From Allomyces macrogynus ATCC 38327 (taxonomy: Eukaryota > Blastocladiomycota > Blastocladiomycetes > Blastocladiales > Blastocladiaceae): a stretch of DNA of 64,000 bases. The notes below the pieces were generated by a model. It was not told the DNA's origin. It made no database searches and saw only the letters and a list, made by a program, of their open reading frames with translations. The stretch covers positions 1,065,334-1,129,333 of the forward strand of contig GG745332.1 in the NCBI GenBank assembly GCA_000151295.1. The letters run 5' to 3'. A program made the translations under genes and the position numbers. Below are positions 1 through 10,758 of the stretch, piece by piece (position 1 is the first letter of the stretch; each line of letters begins with the position of its first letter).

Positions 1-54
1 ACAAATCAAGTCGCATTTTTACCTGTCCATTGACGTTGATTGACGTGTGATCTA

Positions 55-916
55 GACGTGATTCGACTTCGACGCGAGTACGGCCTCCCTGGCGTTCTCA
101 TCGGTTCAGTGCGCCGCGACAAGGCCGCGAAAGCGTCGGGCAACGCGTCGACTGGGCCTGGAAACGTGGTTGTGCCCGGCAAACTTCTCCAGGGCACACT
201 TCCACTCCAGCTTGTGGCGCACGAGATTGTATACTTGCTGAGCCAAGGTATGACGCGCCTCTTTCTTGTCCGCGTACCGGATCTGGGCTCTAACCCGATC
301 TCATGTTTTTTTCTGAGTAGGTGTGCTTCGACTGCGCGTCGCGCTGTATCCACAAACCGACCACGATTCTTCATTCACGACAACCACCGACCCACGCGCT
401 GATACTTTCGTCACGACCATGGACGAGTTGGTCGCGGTTCTTCCTCCGCGCGTCCTCGATGCACACGTCTTTGCGAAATCCGCGGTCCTGGCCCGGCTCT
501 TGGCTGGGGAGGAGCAATCCGACGCGACCACAACCGTCACCACCGCTCCTGCCATTTCTGTGACTCCGGCGTCCAAATTTGCCGGCGATTTTCTCGTGTA
601 CCAAGGTGCGGATGCGAGAGTTCATGCGTTTGCCGCGAAGCCGTCTTGACTGTTCTCTATACTCCACTTTGCCGACAACGTAGACGACCCGATGGCATGT
701 CATTCGGCCGCGATCGTCCACGTCCTGCCACCCGTGTCCCGAAACGCACCTTCTCCTCTCGTCGACTTGCGCGACTGGGTCACCGCGGCGCGGCTCGGCA
801 CCAATGCGAAAAAGACGGTCGTCTACGCGACACCCACGACGACGGCGCGGCCTGACACAACCAGCTCTGATGCGCGGAATGTGCAGTTTCATACCGTGAC
901 CTGGACCGGATGGTAA
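55..916 (+). CDS. SEN34: tRNA-splicing endonuclease subunit Sen34 (5' partial)
   Basis: Sen34 is a catalytic subunit of the tRNA-intron endonuclease and cuts the 3' splice site of pre-tRNA introns. Exons are 55-247, 321-605 and 684-916, all with GT/AG ends and matching phases; earlier exon(s) lie left of the window. The first visible exon carries the N-terminal domain pattern (LRREYG...LIGS, then LPLQL..HEIVYLLSQG). The C-terminal nuclease domain starts at KFAGDFLVYQ, crosses the last intron into DDPMACHSAAIVHVL, and continues with DLRDWVTAARLGTNAKKT. The Tyr, His (in ACHSA) and Lys (in NAKKT) fit the endonuclease triad. The linker between the two domains is long and Ala/Thr-rich. The gene ends with TAA at 914-916, about 85 nt before the converging transporter gene stops. 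Identification rests on motif order in both domains. Confidence 0.82.
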
Positions 917-1001
917 AGAAACATTATTGGCACAGATATTCACAGATTTTCGTTCGTAGCACTCCCGTTCTTGGTGCCCCTCCCCCCCCCCCCCCTTTCT
1001 C

Positions 1002-2641
1002 TCAGCTCAAAATGGCCAAAATGTACGTCAGACTCGCCGTGAGCGTGACGACGCTGACGGCGTACTGGAGCGCCATGACCGTCGCGACCTCTTTGCTCTC
1101 GCCGCGCGGGTGGAAGTACTGTGTGAGGATGAGACACATTTGCGCCGTCGGCACTGTTAATAGAATAAGGCAAGCGCGTCAGTTTCCTTGTCCACCGGGA
1201 AGCGAGCCCAAACGAGTGCCGCAAAAAACGTACCGCACGCCTGCATCATCAACACGAACCGCAGCATCTTGGCCTCCACGTCAATCCACCCCCATGTAAC
1301 CATTCCCTCAACAAGCGCGATCCCCGCGACCGGCAAGAACAGGAGCCGGTAAAATACCAGCCATACGGCAGCCCATCGTACACCGACGGGCGCAGCGCGC
1401 CAGTCCGGGTCAATCGTCGTGAGCGCCGCACCAAACAAGCACATGGACAGCGGCATCGCGCCGTTACCGAGGAACGTGGTCGTATCGTAAATAACAGCGA
1501 GCGGTGGGACCGTCGTGGATCCGGCAACAGGCACGAGCACCGACTTCACGCCGGGAATCAGCGCGACGAGCAAGCCCAGGACAAGGGCAAAGTTAGGCGG
1601 CATCATGAGCGTCTGCATGATCGGGTTCTCCCAGATCCTCGACGCAAGACGGCGCCAGGCTGGTGGTCGTGCGGAACGCGTGGATAACGGCACGGGGGAC
1701 GCGGCGCGCTGCTGCGACGAGAAGGAGACGCCAGAGACGGAGACGGAAATGCTCGGCTTGCGGTCCAGCTGCGGCGGTTCGAGTGCGTCGGGCGGGATGT
1801 CGTACGGGCCGTCCAGGTCGGGTCGAATAGGTTCGGCGAGGCCCAGGGACGCCGAGTAACGACGGGATGCGGTCGCGGGCAACTCGATCGACAACCGCTT
1901 CTTGGACCGGCCGCGGCCGTTGAGCGAGTCGAGCTCGTCGCCGTCAAACTCATCGCTTTTCGGCGGCTCGATGACGACTTGCGGTACTTCCCCATCCAGC
2001 ACCTCCTCCTCGTTGTTGATCAAGTGCTTCATGTCCGCCTGGAACGCGGCCGAGCCAAACGCAAACAGCGTGACATTGAGCGGAACGAGGAACAGCGTCA
2101 CAAACGCAATGCCGAGCGCAGCGTCGCCTTGGCGGAACGGCGGGTTGTTGCCGACGGTCAAGAGGATTGACAACACGAGATCGCCGTGGTTACCAATGCC
2201 CGCGACGGGGAGCAACGTGCGCTGGAAGTGTCGCGGTAACTTTTCGCGCAGGAACCGGAAGAGAATGTAGCCAACGAGGTGGCCCGCGACGAGGTACAAA
2301 ACGCAGAACCCAATAAGCGGACCGGCACTGGCCGCGTTGCTTGGTGAAATGGCCACAGCCGTGTTGGCGAACAGCAGGCACGGCAAGAAAATCTTGATGT
2401 AGAGCGTGCTCATTTGCTTCATGGCCGGTACGGTGAACAAACCGAGGCGGAACGCGGCAGCACCAGCGCCTACAGTTTTTCAATAATCCATGGATTGTAA
2501 TCGGTGAGCTCCATGAGAAGATGAATGTTCTGGTGTTCCGGCCGCGTCAACTGGTGCGACACGACTCGTACCACACGAGAGCGCGACCTTGATCAGGGCG
2601 CGCGCAGCCGCGCCGAGTGCGAGGCCAATATCGACGGCCAT
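1002..2641 (-). CDS. Auxin efflux carrier (AEC) family membrane transporter, ECM3/YLR152C-like
   Basis: A multi-pass membrane transporter of the AEC (Mem_trans) family; fungal members are poorly characterised and their substrate is unknown. The start at 2641 gives MAVDIGLALGAAARALIKVAL, then an intron with donor near 2568, then a hydrophobic N-terminal half (FLPCLLFANTAVAI, GIGNHGDLVLSILLTVGN). A charged Ser/Pro-rich cytosolic loop of about 130 residues follows, then the C-terminal half (PPNFALVLGLLVALIPGVK, FLGNGAMPLSMCLFGAAL). The Asn/Pro positions in the gated repeats and the long central loop match the family layout. The last exon encodes AQMCLILTQYFHP...VMALQYAVSVVTLTASL and ends with TGA at 1002-1004. 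The junction feeding that exon (1145-1200) is unresolved: no donor of the right phase was found. It converges on Sen34 and faces away from the 7TM array. Confidence 0.8.
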
Positions 2642-3427
2642 GATGGGTGTTGAGATGTCGGATCGAAAGTGCTGGTCAATGGCGGGCCTGGATTGCGCGG
2701 TCCCTGCTGCGATCAGTTGGTGTCGTCGAGCGCGCGCGCGCTCTTATACCGAGGGTTCGATCAGGAACATCCACGGCGCAGGCGACGCTGAAGAGGGAGG
2801 ATGGCGTCGGTGCCGCGTTGCGAGCTCGGCAGACCAGCCGGGAGTCGGAATGACCCGCAAGTCACAGGGATCCCTGTGCGCCCACAGGGACACCGACATG
2901 GTGCGTGTGCGATAGACGTGATTGTCGGCTCGGCGCGCGCGTCGCTGATCTTGGCATTGCCGTGTCGTGGTGCTGCCGGGTGCTGCTGCCAGTCGGCCAT
3001 GGAATGCGGGTGGAGACGACGTGGTCGAAATTGGGGGCGGAGCTGCTCGCGGCCGCCGACCTTGACGCGCCAAGTCGGCGCCATGCCTGCCATTCGCCTT
3101 TAGCGTGCAGCATGGTAGTGACGAGAACACACGCGACCGCGTGCCGACCTTGGCGACGCTGCTGCGGCCGACTCCGACCACCCCACGCCGGCCACGACCG
3201 CCGCTCGCCACTACGCGCCTGCCACCAGCAACCCCTCGCAGTCGGGTGCCGCGCGCCGCTCCCACCTTGTCCACCTGCTGCGCACCGGATACCCCAGCTG
3301 CAAGCCCGACAACCGTGCGCAAGCCAACAAATCAGCAACCATGGCCATCACCGAAGCACGTCACGCTCATCCCAAACGACCCCCACGTCCCGCGAGCTGT
3401 ACGCTGATGCGACCTCACTTGCGCTAG
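2642..3427. other. Intergenic region between the AEC transporter and 7TM copy A
   Basis: This stretch separates two divergently transcribed genes and should hold both promoters and the unresolved first exon of 7TM copy A. Several overlapping reading frames cross it on both strands, but none resembles a known protein or carries the family motifs. The likely region for the missing first exon is 3340-3427, just before the acceptor at 3427. Confidence 0.4.
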
Positions 3428-4710
3428 GATGTCTTCACGTGGTCATCGACGACATTTTGCCTGACGCAGTCGCTGCTGATGCACCTCTCGGCCACTGCGA
3501 GCTGCGCCGTGCAATACAAATCTTCTCGCCGACCCATGACACTGGCGTTGCTCGGCATCTCGCTCGCACACATATTTGACGTGATTGGTACCAACATCTT
3601 TGGCGGCGTCCCCACTCCCGTCTCCATGCCAGCGCTGCTCGCACTCGACTGGATCCTGGTCTTTGTCGCCTACATTGGCATGGCGTGGATGCGTTACTTC
3701 ACGTACGCTTTTTCATATTCCATGGTCACGGATCGGGCGATAGTTGCTGAGGACTTTTTTCACGAAGAATTCTCGCCATTGGCCGCAAGGGACCCGAGCT
3801 GCCGACCAAAATTCTTTTCGGTCTCACCGTCGCGCTGTCGCTCTACTGGACCATCTTAACGATTGCTGGCATCGTCCAATGGCCCGTACCGAGCGCGGCC
3901 TCCTTTCTTGCGCCCACCGTGAATGGTACGAATTGAGCGAGCCATGTATCAACCGGTTCGTGCATCTAATTCCTCACTTCGTCTCTCTTTCCAAATCATT
4001 GCGCATAGCCATGTATATTTTCAACTTGATCGTGAACACCTACTCGGCCGTCCTGCTCCTTCGCGCGTTCCAGATTCTGCACGCGCGGACGGTCCCGGCG
4101 TCCACGGCGACGCTCGAGCCCGTCGCACCCGCGGGCGGCGGCACGGCCACAAACGCCAAGAGCGCACAGCGTGTCAAGTTTCTCGTTCGCAAGAGCCAGG
4201 CAGTCATCGTGCTCCAAGCGGCCGTGCAGATCATCGCTATTGCCGTGCAGCTCGTGACGCCTGTCATTGATCCAATGTGGTCGTTCTTGTCGATTTCCGA
4301 GGTACGGGCAAGCTTCTCCACCTTTCGCCGTACGCTTCGACACCATGGCTCACAAGATGGCACGTCCAATGTAGGGTTTGACCACGCGCATATTTGCGAC
4401 CGTGATCGAGGACCACGGGACTTTGCGCCGGTTTGACCCGGCCGCGGTCGCCGAGCAGCATCGCGGGTCGCCGCGGCTCACGTCGCAGGCGGGTCTCTCG
4501 TCGCTCTTATTGTCGAGCAACACGGGCACCGACGGCGGCACGTCGTCGCACGGGCACAAGTCGGTACCAACCACTAGCGTCGACGGCAAGGGATCGGCCC
4601 CGCGGAAAAGTGAGAATGCGGCTCCCAGCGGGAACGGGACCGTCATGGCCACGGCAGCGGCCGTGACGCAGGACCGGGTGGGGAAGACTGAGGATGTCTG
4701 TGAGGACTGA
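3428..4710 (+). CDS. Seven-transmembrane family protein, copy A (first exon unresolved)
   Basis: First of six paralogues in this window and the most divergent. The exon from 3428 opens with DVFTWSSTTFCLTQSLLMH (TM1), then MTLALLGISLAHIFDVIG (TM2) and LLALDWILVFVAYIGMAWM (TM3). An intron in phase 2 follows the TM3 Arg-Tyr, as in the other copies. The next exon begins ILAIGRKGPELP and holds TM4 (TKILFGLTVALSLYWTILT). TM5 is MYIFNLIVNTYSAVLLLRA, TM6 follows the loop Arg-Lys-Ser-Gln, and TM7 starts DPMWSFLSISE, where a GT donor in phase 0 sits. The last exon (about 4379-4710) begins GLTTRIFATVIEDH and ends in a Ser/Gly-rich tail. The first exon, which in copies C-F ends with a Glu codon, could not be placed; the best candidate lies after 3340. 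Function is unknown; a sensory or transport role is only a guess. Confidence 0.6.
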
Positions 4711-5061
4711 TGGATGGAATATGGGACTTGGGAGAAAGTACGTAGCTGCCGTGTGTGCAACGGAAGTTTAGCCATGGTTCTTTGCCGAAATTTGGGCGGC
4801 AATCGTGTCGCCCGGATCCGATGCGCGTGAGCTTTGTGGGCCCGCATGTCGATAAAGACGACGTCAGTGATTTGCTTCACCAGTTCGTGATTTTGGATCA
4901 GCACTCCACGCATTTTCAAGGCAGCACCTACAATTTTTGCGACCATACCGCGCCAGAGCTGCAACGTCGCAGTCTGACTGCGATCGCCCTGCTGCAAGTA
5001 CACGATCATCGCGTCAGGTCAACCTGGGGACAAGTGCCGACCCCATCCAGCTCCGCGACAC
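4711..5061. other. Intergenic region between 7TM copies A and B
   Basis: No supported gene. Open frames exist on both strands, including a long minus-strand one that extends from copy A's last exon, but none shows a recognisable domain or the family motifs. The promoter and start codon of copy B should be here, but no in-frame ATG leads into its first recognisable exon. Confidence 0.4.
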
Positions 5062-6370
5062 GGCCATAAGGGCGCGTTCACCAAGCCGCATCCCGATGCC
5101 TCGGTTTGGGCCGACATCACCGTGTCCGAGGTCGGATTCCGTTGTGCCAAAATCATGAGCTGCAATCACGATGTGGACTCACCAGCGAGCGTACTTGTTA
5201 TTTGCTTCCAGCCCGCCTTTTTCTGGTCGGCAAGCTCTCTATTCTTTTCGCTCGGCGTGTACCTGCACTTTTCGGCCATATTGTTCGCGATTGGATTGCG
5301 GTGGACCAAGTCGCGGTGGCTCTACCTCGCCCTTGTCGGCGTCGCCAATTCGCATCTGGGCGACCTGTTCATTACGAATATCGGCAACATGGCCGACGTG
5401 CAGTACCGGTGGGTGCTGCACATCATGGCTGTGCTCGACTGGGTGTTTATCTGGTCTGGTTCGCGGGGTTTGCCTTGCTCAACGGCTACTGGTGCGTCAT
5501 GCCGACCACGACCTACATTGTCGACGCTCGCATTCCAGAAGAAAGCATCACCGATGATTCTAGACTCCATACCATGTGCCAGCGATCGCGACCGCGCTTG
5601 ATCAAGAGTGTCTTGGCCCTGATCGCCGTACAGATTGCGCTGTGGACGTGCATTGCCGTCACGTCGATTGTCGCCTTTTCTCCCCACCAGCTCGGACCTC
5701 TTGCAGCACGCCGTCGATTACATTAGCGGTGCGCAATCTGTTACTTCTCCACCCGACAGCGGCGACCGATCTGACCGCTGCGCAAAACCGCGTGTTGCTA
5801 GCCGCGTACCCGTTCGACGCCATTGCGAGCGTGATCACGTCCATGGCTTTCTCGTGCCACTTACAGTCGCTGCACCCGGCACCGGTGAGCTTCAAGCTCA
5901 TGTTGACGCTGCGGGCAAGATTCTTGTCGACACGCGGGTCGCAAAGCGAACCACCATCGTCGCCGACCGAGACCAAGGGCGTTCGTGTCTCGCCGAGCCC
6001 GTCCGTCGATCCTGCCCACGACGGTCCCGTTCTTTACTCTTCGATGCACGTTCTGCTGCGCCGGTCGCAGGAGTTGCTTCTATTCGAAGGTTCGGCCATG
6101 TTGACGGGGATCTTGGTGCAGGTTGTCGCCGAGGGCACGGATCCGCTTTGGTTCTTGCTGTTTGTTGCCGAGGTCCGTGCCCGATCCGTTGCCGCGCTAG
6201 TGGAGTGCTTGCTAATGCTGCAGAGAAAAGTAGGCGATCCGCACGCGGTTCTACTCACCGTTCTTGGCAAATTTGACCGACATGCTGCAGTCGCGGCAAG
6301 GAAAAAGTCGACGCGGACAGGAGATGCGGCGGGCAGTGCCCATCACAACGCCCCCGGCCACGGCCGGTAA
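5062..6370 (+). CDS. Seven-transmembrane family protein, copy B (frame-disrupted, start not found)
   Basis: Second tandem paralogue. The first recognisable exon reads KPHPDASVWADITVSE and stops at a GT donor after Glu, as in the other copies. The next exon starts PAFFWSASSLFFSLGVYLH (TM1) and runs through TM2 to TM3 (LDWVFIWSG). There the frame breaks: the expected continuation FAGFALLNGYW is in another frame, as though one T were missing near 5455-5465 (TCTGGTTCG). After the conserved intron come MCQRSRPRLIKSV (TM4), PFDAIASVITSMAFSCHLQS (TM5), LLRRSQELLLFEGSAML (TM6) and DPLWFLLFVAE (TM7). A final exon begins with HAVLLTVLGKFDR and ends with TAA at 6368-6370. No in-frame ATG precedes the first exon. 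It is either a decaying copy or one carrying an assembly error. Confidence 0.55.
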
Positions 6371-6508
6371 CGCACCTCAGTGATCACCATCGGCGAGCAG
6401 CGGTGCGGCTGGGCCCCGGCTGGCTCGGAGCGGAGCAGCGCGAGGATAAACTCGCAGAGAACAGTGGTGGAAGGGTAGCAGAAGCTGGGACCGGTGGCGA
6501 CTGAATGG

Positions 6509-6538
6509 CAGGCAGACTTGGGGCAGGCAGACTTGGGG
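6509..6538. repeat. 15-bp direct tandem duplication
   Basis: The 15-mer caggcagacttgggg occurs twice head to tail with no mismatch, in the spacer between copies B and C. It is outside any coding exon I could build. Confidence 0.8.
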
Positions 6539-6840
6539 TTCCAAAATAAATGTAGATTCGGTTGTCCAAGAGGTCTCTCTCCCTGCTCTACCTGCTCTTA
6601 GTAGTCGCGGTCCTCATGTTAGGCCCTAACGTGCCGTTCTTATGGTCGGCAGCGAGAGCTGTTAACGTCCGCCCGGGCACGTCCGGTTCCCCAGCAAAAA
6701 AAGGATTGCGCCCGAACGCGTCCACCCGGACATTAGCAGCTCTGTCGGCAGCTGCTGAAGAATTAGTGCGGCCAGCAGACTGACAGCAGGGCCAGGCTAC
6801 ACGTGACCGCGTCAACACTGTGCTTGGCAAGTTGGCTTGC

Positions 6841-6878
6841 TGTGCTGCGCTGTGCTGCGCTGTGCTGCGCTGTGCTGT
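6841..6878. repeat. 10-bp tandem repeat (tgtgctgcgc)
   Basis: Three exact copies of tgtgctgcgc are followed by a partial fourth (tgtgctgt). This is a minisatellite-like array about 300 bp upstream of the start of copy C. Confidence 0.85.
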
Positions 6879-7180
6879 ACACCGGCACGGGTGCCCGGCC
6901 TTGGAGAAATTCGGTGACCACGCACGATCCAACTCGACCAGCTGCAAGTTATTTGGCGGAACAGTGCCTATCCAAGTCGTCGAACCGCTGTGCAGGCCGG
7001 CTCACCTCGACCCTCCGCGCACGCCCTCCGCGTCCTGGAAAACGACCCTCGCCACAACAACTGCGGCAACCTCAACACAACCGTCTTGCCCGGCCATTTC
7101 TGTTCGAGAGCGTGGCGGTCCGCAACAAACACTGGCCAACTGTTCCCGCGCAACCACTTTCGCCACCCTCGCGCGCCGCG

Positions 7181-8751
7181 ATGGCACCCCCATGGGCGAT
7201 GCAATGGCGAGTCATGCCAAAACCGCACTCTCCGCCAATGGTTCTCGCGGATCGTACCCTCACCGAGGTTCGTCGTGCCTCGTCATTTGCGGAGCTGGAT
7301 ACTCGACGACCGGGCCAGAGCGTTCACGTTGTTTCCTGCAAGCTAGCCGTTTTGGACATGGTCGTCAAGCTGTTTTTTCTTCACGCTCGCCGTCTACCTG
7401 CACCTGTCGTCGATTGCCCTCGCGTCGCAGCTCTGGTGGACCAAGACGCGCGGGTGGTACTTTCTCGGCATGGTCATTGTCGCGCTGTCGCACCTCGTCG
7501 ACCTCATGGTCACGAATATCACGTACTTGGAGTACGCCAGGACGCCGGGCGCGATGCGGCGGATTTTGGCCGTTGTCGATTGGCTCGCGATTTGGGTCGG
7601 GTTTGTCGGTTTCGCGCTCTTGAACTGGCATCGGTACGCGCGCGCGTAGGCTTGAATCTAGGCGACCTGCTCGCCATCATCATGGTGGAGAGGACTCAAT
7701 TTGAACCCGCACTTCCAGGATTCGCGCCATGTGCCGTGTGTCGCGCCCGCGATTGACCTGCGTGGTCACCGTCTTAGCCGCATCGCAAGTTTTGTTCTGG
7801 ACGGGCGTGACCGCGACCGTTCTGACGGCCTTCTATTGGCGAGACTACTCGAACCCTATTGTCAAAGACTCGACATACTACATTTTCCGTGTGTGTCTCT
7901 CTATCCCCCTCACTCGCTCGCTCGCCCCCGTGACCATTCTCCAATTCACTGTGATGCGGCTCCCCACCATGCAGCTGCATTTGTTTGGGACGCCCTCGTT
8001 AACATCTTCACGAGCTCGGCGTTCATCTTCCACCTCTACAAGCTGCACCCACCACCGCCCCCATCACCCGCGCGGCCCGGCATGACCGTGCGCTTCCTGG
8101 GCAGATTCAAGTCAAGCGAGTCGCTGCAGAAATCATCAACCTCGCTGGCCGACTCTTCGACCAGTGACGCGCCGGCCACCTTGTACGCGCACATGCACAC
8201 GCTCCTGCGCCGGTCGCAGATCCTGCTGCTGCTCGAGTGTGCGACCATGTTTACGGCCGCGCTACTGCCGCTCACGATCCCGGACGCGGACCCGCTCAAT
8301 ATTCTCATTTTTTTTGCCGAGGTGCCTTGGGTTTTGACTCTGTGCAAATTTGCGCGGAGTCGAACTGACCAAACCATCCACCCACCAACAGTCATTTCGC
8401 ACCCGGGTGTTCCTCGTATTCTTGAGCGACCTGCAGACTATGCTGCGCGAACGCCGGCGACCGGGCGGTGCGGATGCAGGACCGCCGGCGGCCGCAGCGG
8501 GAGGGACCGGGCGCCGGCCAGGGGCGAATCGAGGCCGCGGTACTGCCGCGCGTGCGGGCGCGGGACCGGCACGGCCGGTGAGGGCAGCGTCGGTGCGCGA
8601 CGGCAAGCCGGCAGTACCTGCGTTACGGCCGCTCTCGTTTGTTGGGCGTAAAGGAGAGACAGCGGGGAAGGCCGAGTCGGGCAAGGACAAGCGCGTCGCG
8701 GAACTCGACGAGTCGGAGAGTGGAGGCAGCGGGTCCGGATCGCGGCGATGA
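7181..8751 (+). CDS. Seven-transmembrane family protein, copy C (complete model, 420 aa)
   Basis: The best-resolved paralogue. Exons 7181-7267, 7347-7645, 7719-7888, 7975-8321 and 8392-8751 join in phases 0, 2, 1 and 0 and total 1263 nt, giving 420 residues. Exon 1 (MAPPWAMQWRVMPKPH...LTE) is a short N-terminus. Exon 2 has PFWTWSSSCFFFTLAVYLH (TM1), a Trp-rich loop, GWYFLGMVIVALSHLVDLM (TM2) and VVDWLAIWVGFVGFALLNW (TM3). Exon 3 begins IRAMCRVSRPRL (TM4 start). Exon 4 has AFVWDALVNIFTSSAFIFHL (TM5), a Ser-rich loop, LLRRSQILLLLECATMF (TM6) and DPLNILIFFAE (TM7). Exon 5 begins SFRTRVFLVFLSDLQTMLRE and ends in an Ala/Gly/Arg-rich, probably disordered tail. No signal peptide is seen. Topology resembles a receptor or small transporter, but I recognise no family signature. 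Confidence 0.72.
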
Positions 8752-9287
8752 GGATACCAGTGCGGTCGCGGGAGTGTCGGTCTCGGGACTTAGGAGTGCT
8801 GCTGTTGGGTTTCCATAGTTTGGGTTGTTGCAGAATAGCACTGCAAGTTGACAGCTCGCTAATGAGAATCGGTCGTCGATCACCATGCCCAGCGTCGCCA
8901 TGCTGGTTATGACCTCGCAAGCATGTGCGTATTCGATTTGAGCATGCTCTCCACCCAAAGGCGTCCCCGCGTCTGTGCTATTCGCAGGTTTCTGCAGGCC
9001 GGGCCGGTGTTGACTGTTCAGGGCAAGGCATCAACCGGGCATGGCACTAAGCCGTTTGGTGCATCGCAACAGCAGCGAACATCAAGATAAACATCACGGG
9101 AATGCATGTGGAATCAAAGACACAAAATGTCGCCACCACCAACCAAGCAAACCAAAACTGTCGGGCAACGATGACGGCCCTGCAAACCCGCAACACAAAA
9201 TATTTGGCGTTCATCGTTCACACTTGTCGTTCCACTGTTGTCACGCAATGCATAAAGTTCGAGTGGGGGGGGGGGGGGGGGAGGGAC
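8752..9287. other. Intergenic region between 7TM copy C and the GH16 gene (convergent)
   Basis: Shared 3' region of two converging genes. No gene was seen. It contains a run of 17 G at 9265-9281, just after the stop codon of the minus-strand GH16 gene. Confidence 0.45.
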
Positions 9288-10758
9288 TTACAGGCCGCCC
9301 ACGGCCGCAACCAGACCGGCAGCCGCAGCGGCGGCAGCCATGACAGCCGTCCCCGCGGAGCCGGCTTGAGCGACGGGACCCGTGCCACTCGAACTGGTGC
9401 CCGTTGCGCTCGGGTTGTTGGCGCCGGCGCGCACGGTCATGCTCGCGGTACTCGCGGACGTGGCGGCTGGCGTGGTCGGGGTCGCGATCACGGGCATGAA
9501 CGTCGAGTCGGGCCGGTCATCCTCGGTTGCGCACTTGACCTCGATCCAGTCGCTAACCGACGGCAACAGGATCAGCGCATGAATCGAGGAAACAATCACC
9601 GATAAAGGCGATCAACGCCGCAACGTACATATACATCTTGGGTACGTTCGTGCGCCTGCTCGGGTCATTGCACCAGTCGGTCGGCCCCAACGCCCACTCG
9701 GTCGTGCCCTTGGGCTGCGCGCACCCGCCGTCCCAGACCGAAAAGAAGATGCGCGCCATTTGCGACGGGTACTTGTTGTCGACCGACTTGGGTGTCACCT
9801 CGCGTAGCGTCTTGCCGTCGACGATCCACCGAATGCGTTCCCGAGTCCAGTCGATGGTGTACTGGTGGTAATCGTTGGTTGTCGACTGCCCCCCCGGCAG
9901 CGCAAAAAAGACTCCACGGGTATAATCTAGAACCCCATTAAAGTAGAAGTTGGTCTGCACTTGCGTTGAGTTGCCGCCGAGCAGCTCAAAGTCGATTTCG
10001 CTGGGAGCAGCGGGACGCGTGTCAGCTCGCGAAAACGCGTCGAATCAACAACAATCAAGACGTGAACAAAAAACGTACTCGCCGACCTTGTCGCTGATAT
10101 CCGTCTTGGTGATAAACGACGAGACGACGCCACGGCCCGCAGCGACCTTGATTCGCGCCGTGACGGTGCCGTACTGCAGCCAGCGAATCGACGGGATTGT
10201 GGCGCCCTGGCCGCGACCGAGCTTGCTATCCCAGACAAGAGAGAGCACGAGGTTGCCGTCCACGACCTCGGCCTTGTCGGCGCCGGGAAACTCGCGCCAG
10301 AAGTGCGCCGCGTCGGGCTTGCCCGTGTAGTTGTACTGATCACCATCAGAATCCACGACCATCGCGCTGATCAGCGTCATGCTCTCACCCCAATAGCGAG
10401 CGCCACCATCGACACCCTCTCTTCATCCTACCATCCGCAAGCACGTCGTACATACCTTGTTAATGAGTGCATCGGGCGAGTCAAAGTTTTCGCGGAACGA
10501 CTTGCACATGGGCCTTGGCGTGCACGACGACTTGGCAAACGATGCATCGGCGTTGCATCCTTCGCTCGTCATGCACCCCCACGGCTGCGCGACACAATAG
10601 TTTTGCGCACAGCACGGCGCCCACTTTTCGCACTGCTTGCCGGTACCCGGGCACGCCGATGCGTGCGCCGGTGCCGCTGCGATGGCGAGCACGAGCAGGG
10701 TCGCGGCGGCAACGACAAGCGGGAGCAGGCGTGATGGCGGTGGCGCGGGTGAAACCAT
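9288..10758 (-). CDS. GH16 chitin transglycosylase, Crh1/Utr2-like, GPI-anchored
   Basis: Crh enzymes transfer chitin chains to beta-glucan in the fungal cell wall. Exons 10758-10456, 10383-10079, 10000-9629 and 9552-9288 join in phase and give 414 residues. The start gives an N-terminal signal peptide (LLPLVVAAATLLVLAIAAAP). A Cys-rich module follows (CPGTGKQCEKWAPCCAQNYC), like the chitin-binding-type region of Crh2/Utr2. The GH16 domain spans roughly residues 100-330; splicing exon 2 to exon 3 creates the catalytic motif DEIDFELLGG, with the nucleophile and acid/base Glu both present. The sugar-binding DYHQYTIDWT and RIRWIVDG blocks follow, and the domain ends KMYIDWIEVKC. A Ser/Thr/Ala-rich stalk and a hydrophobic C-terminus (AVMAAAAAAAGLVAAVGGL) fit a GPI signal, placing the protein on the outer cell surface. 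Confidence 0.9.

Larger units (their letters stand above)
6371..7180. other. Intergenic region between 7TM copies B and C
   Basis: About 0.8 kb with no convincing gene; the open frames lack family motifs. It contains two short tandem repeats, listed separately. The promoter of copy C is expected in its right part. Confidence 0.4.

Noticed and set aside
4350..5009. Minus-strand open frame across the end of 7TM copy A and the A-B spacer
   Set aside because: Plausible composition in its first 90 residues but no recognisable domain, and it overlaps a supported exon of copy A on the other strand.
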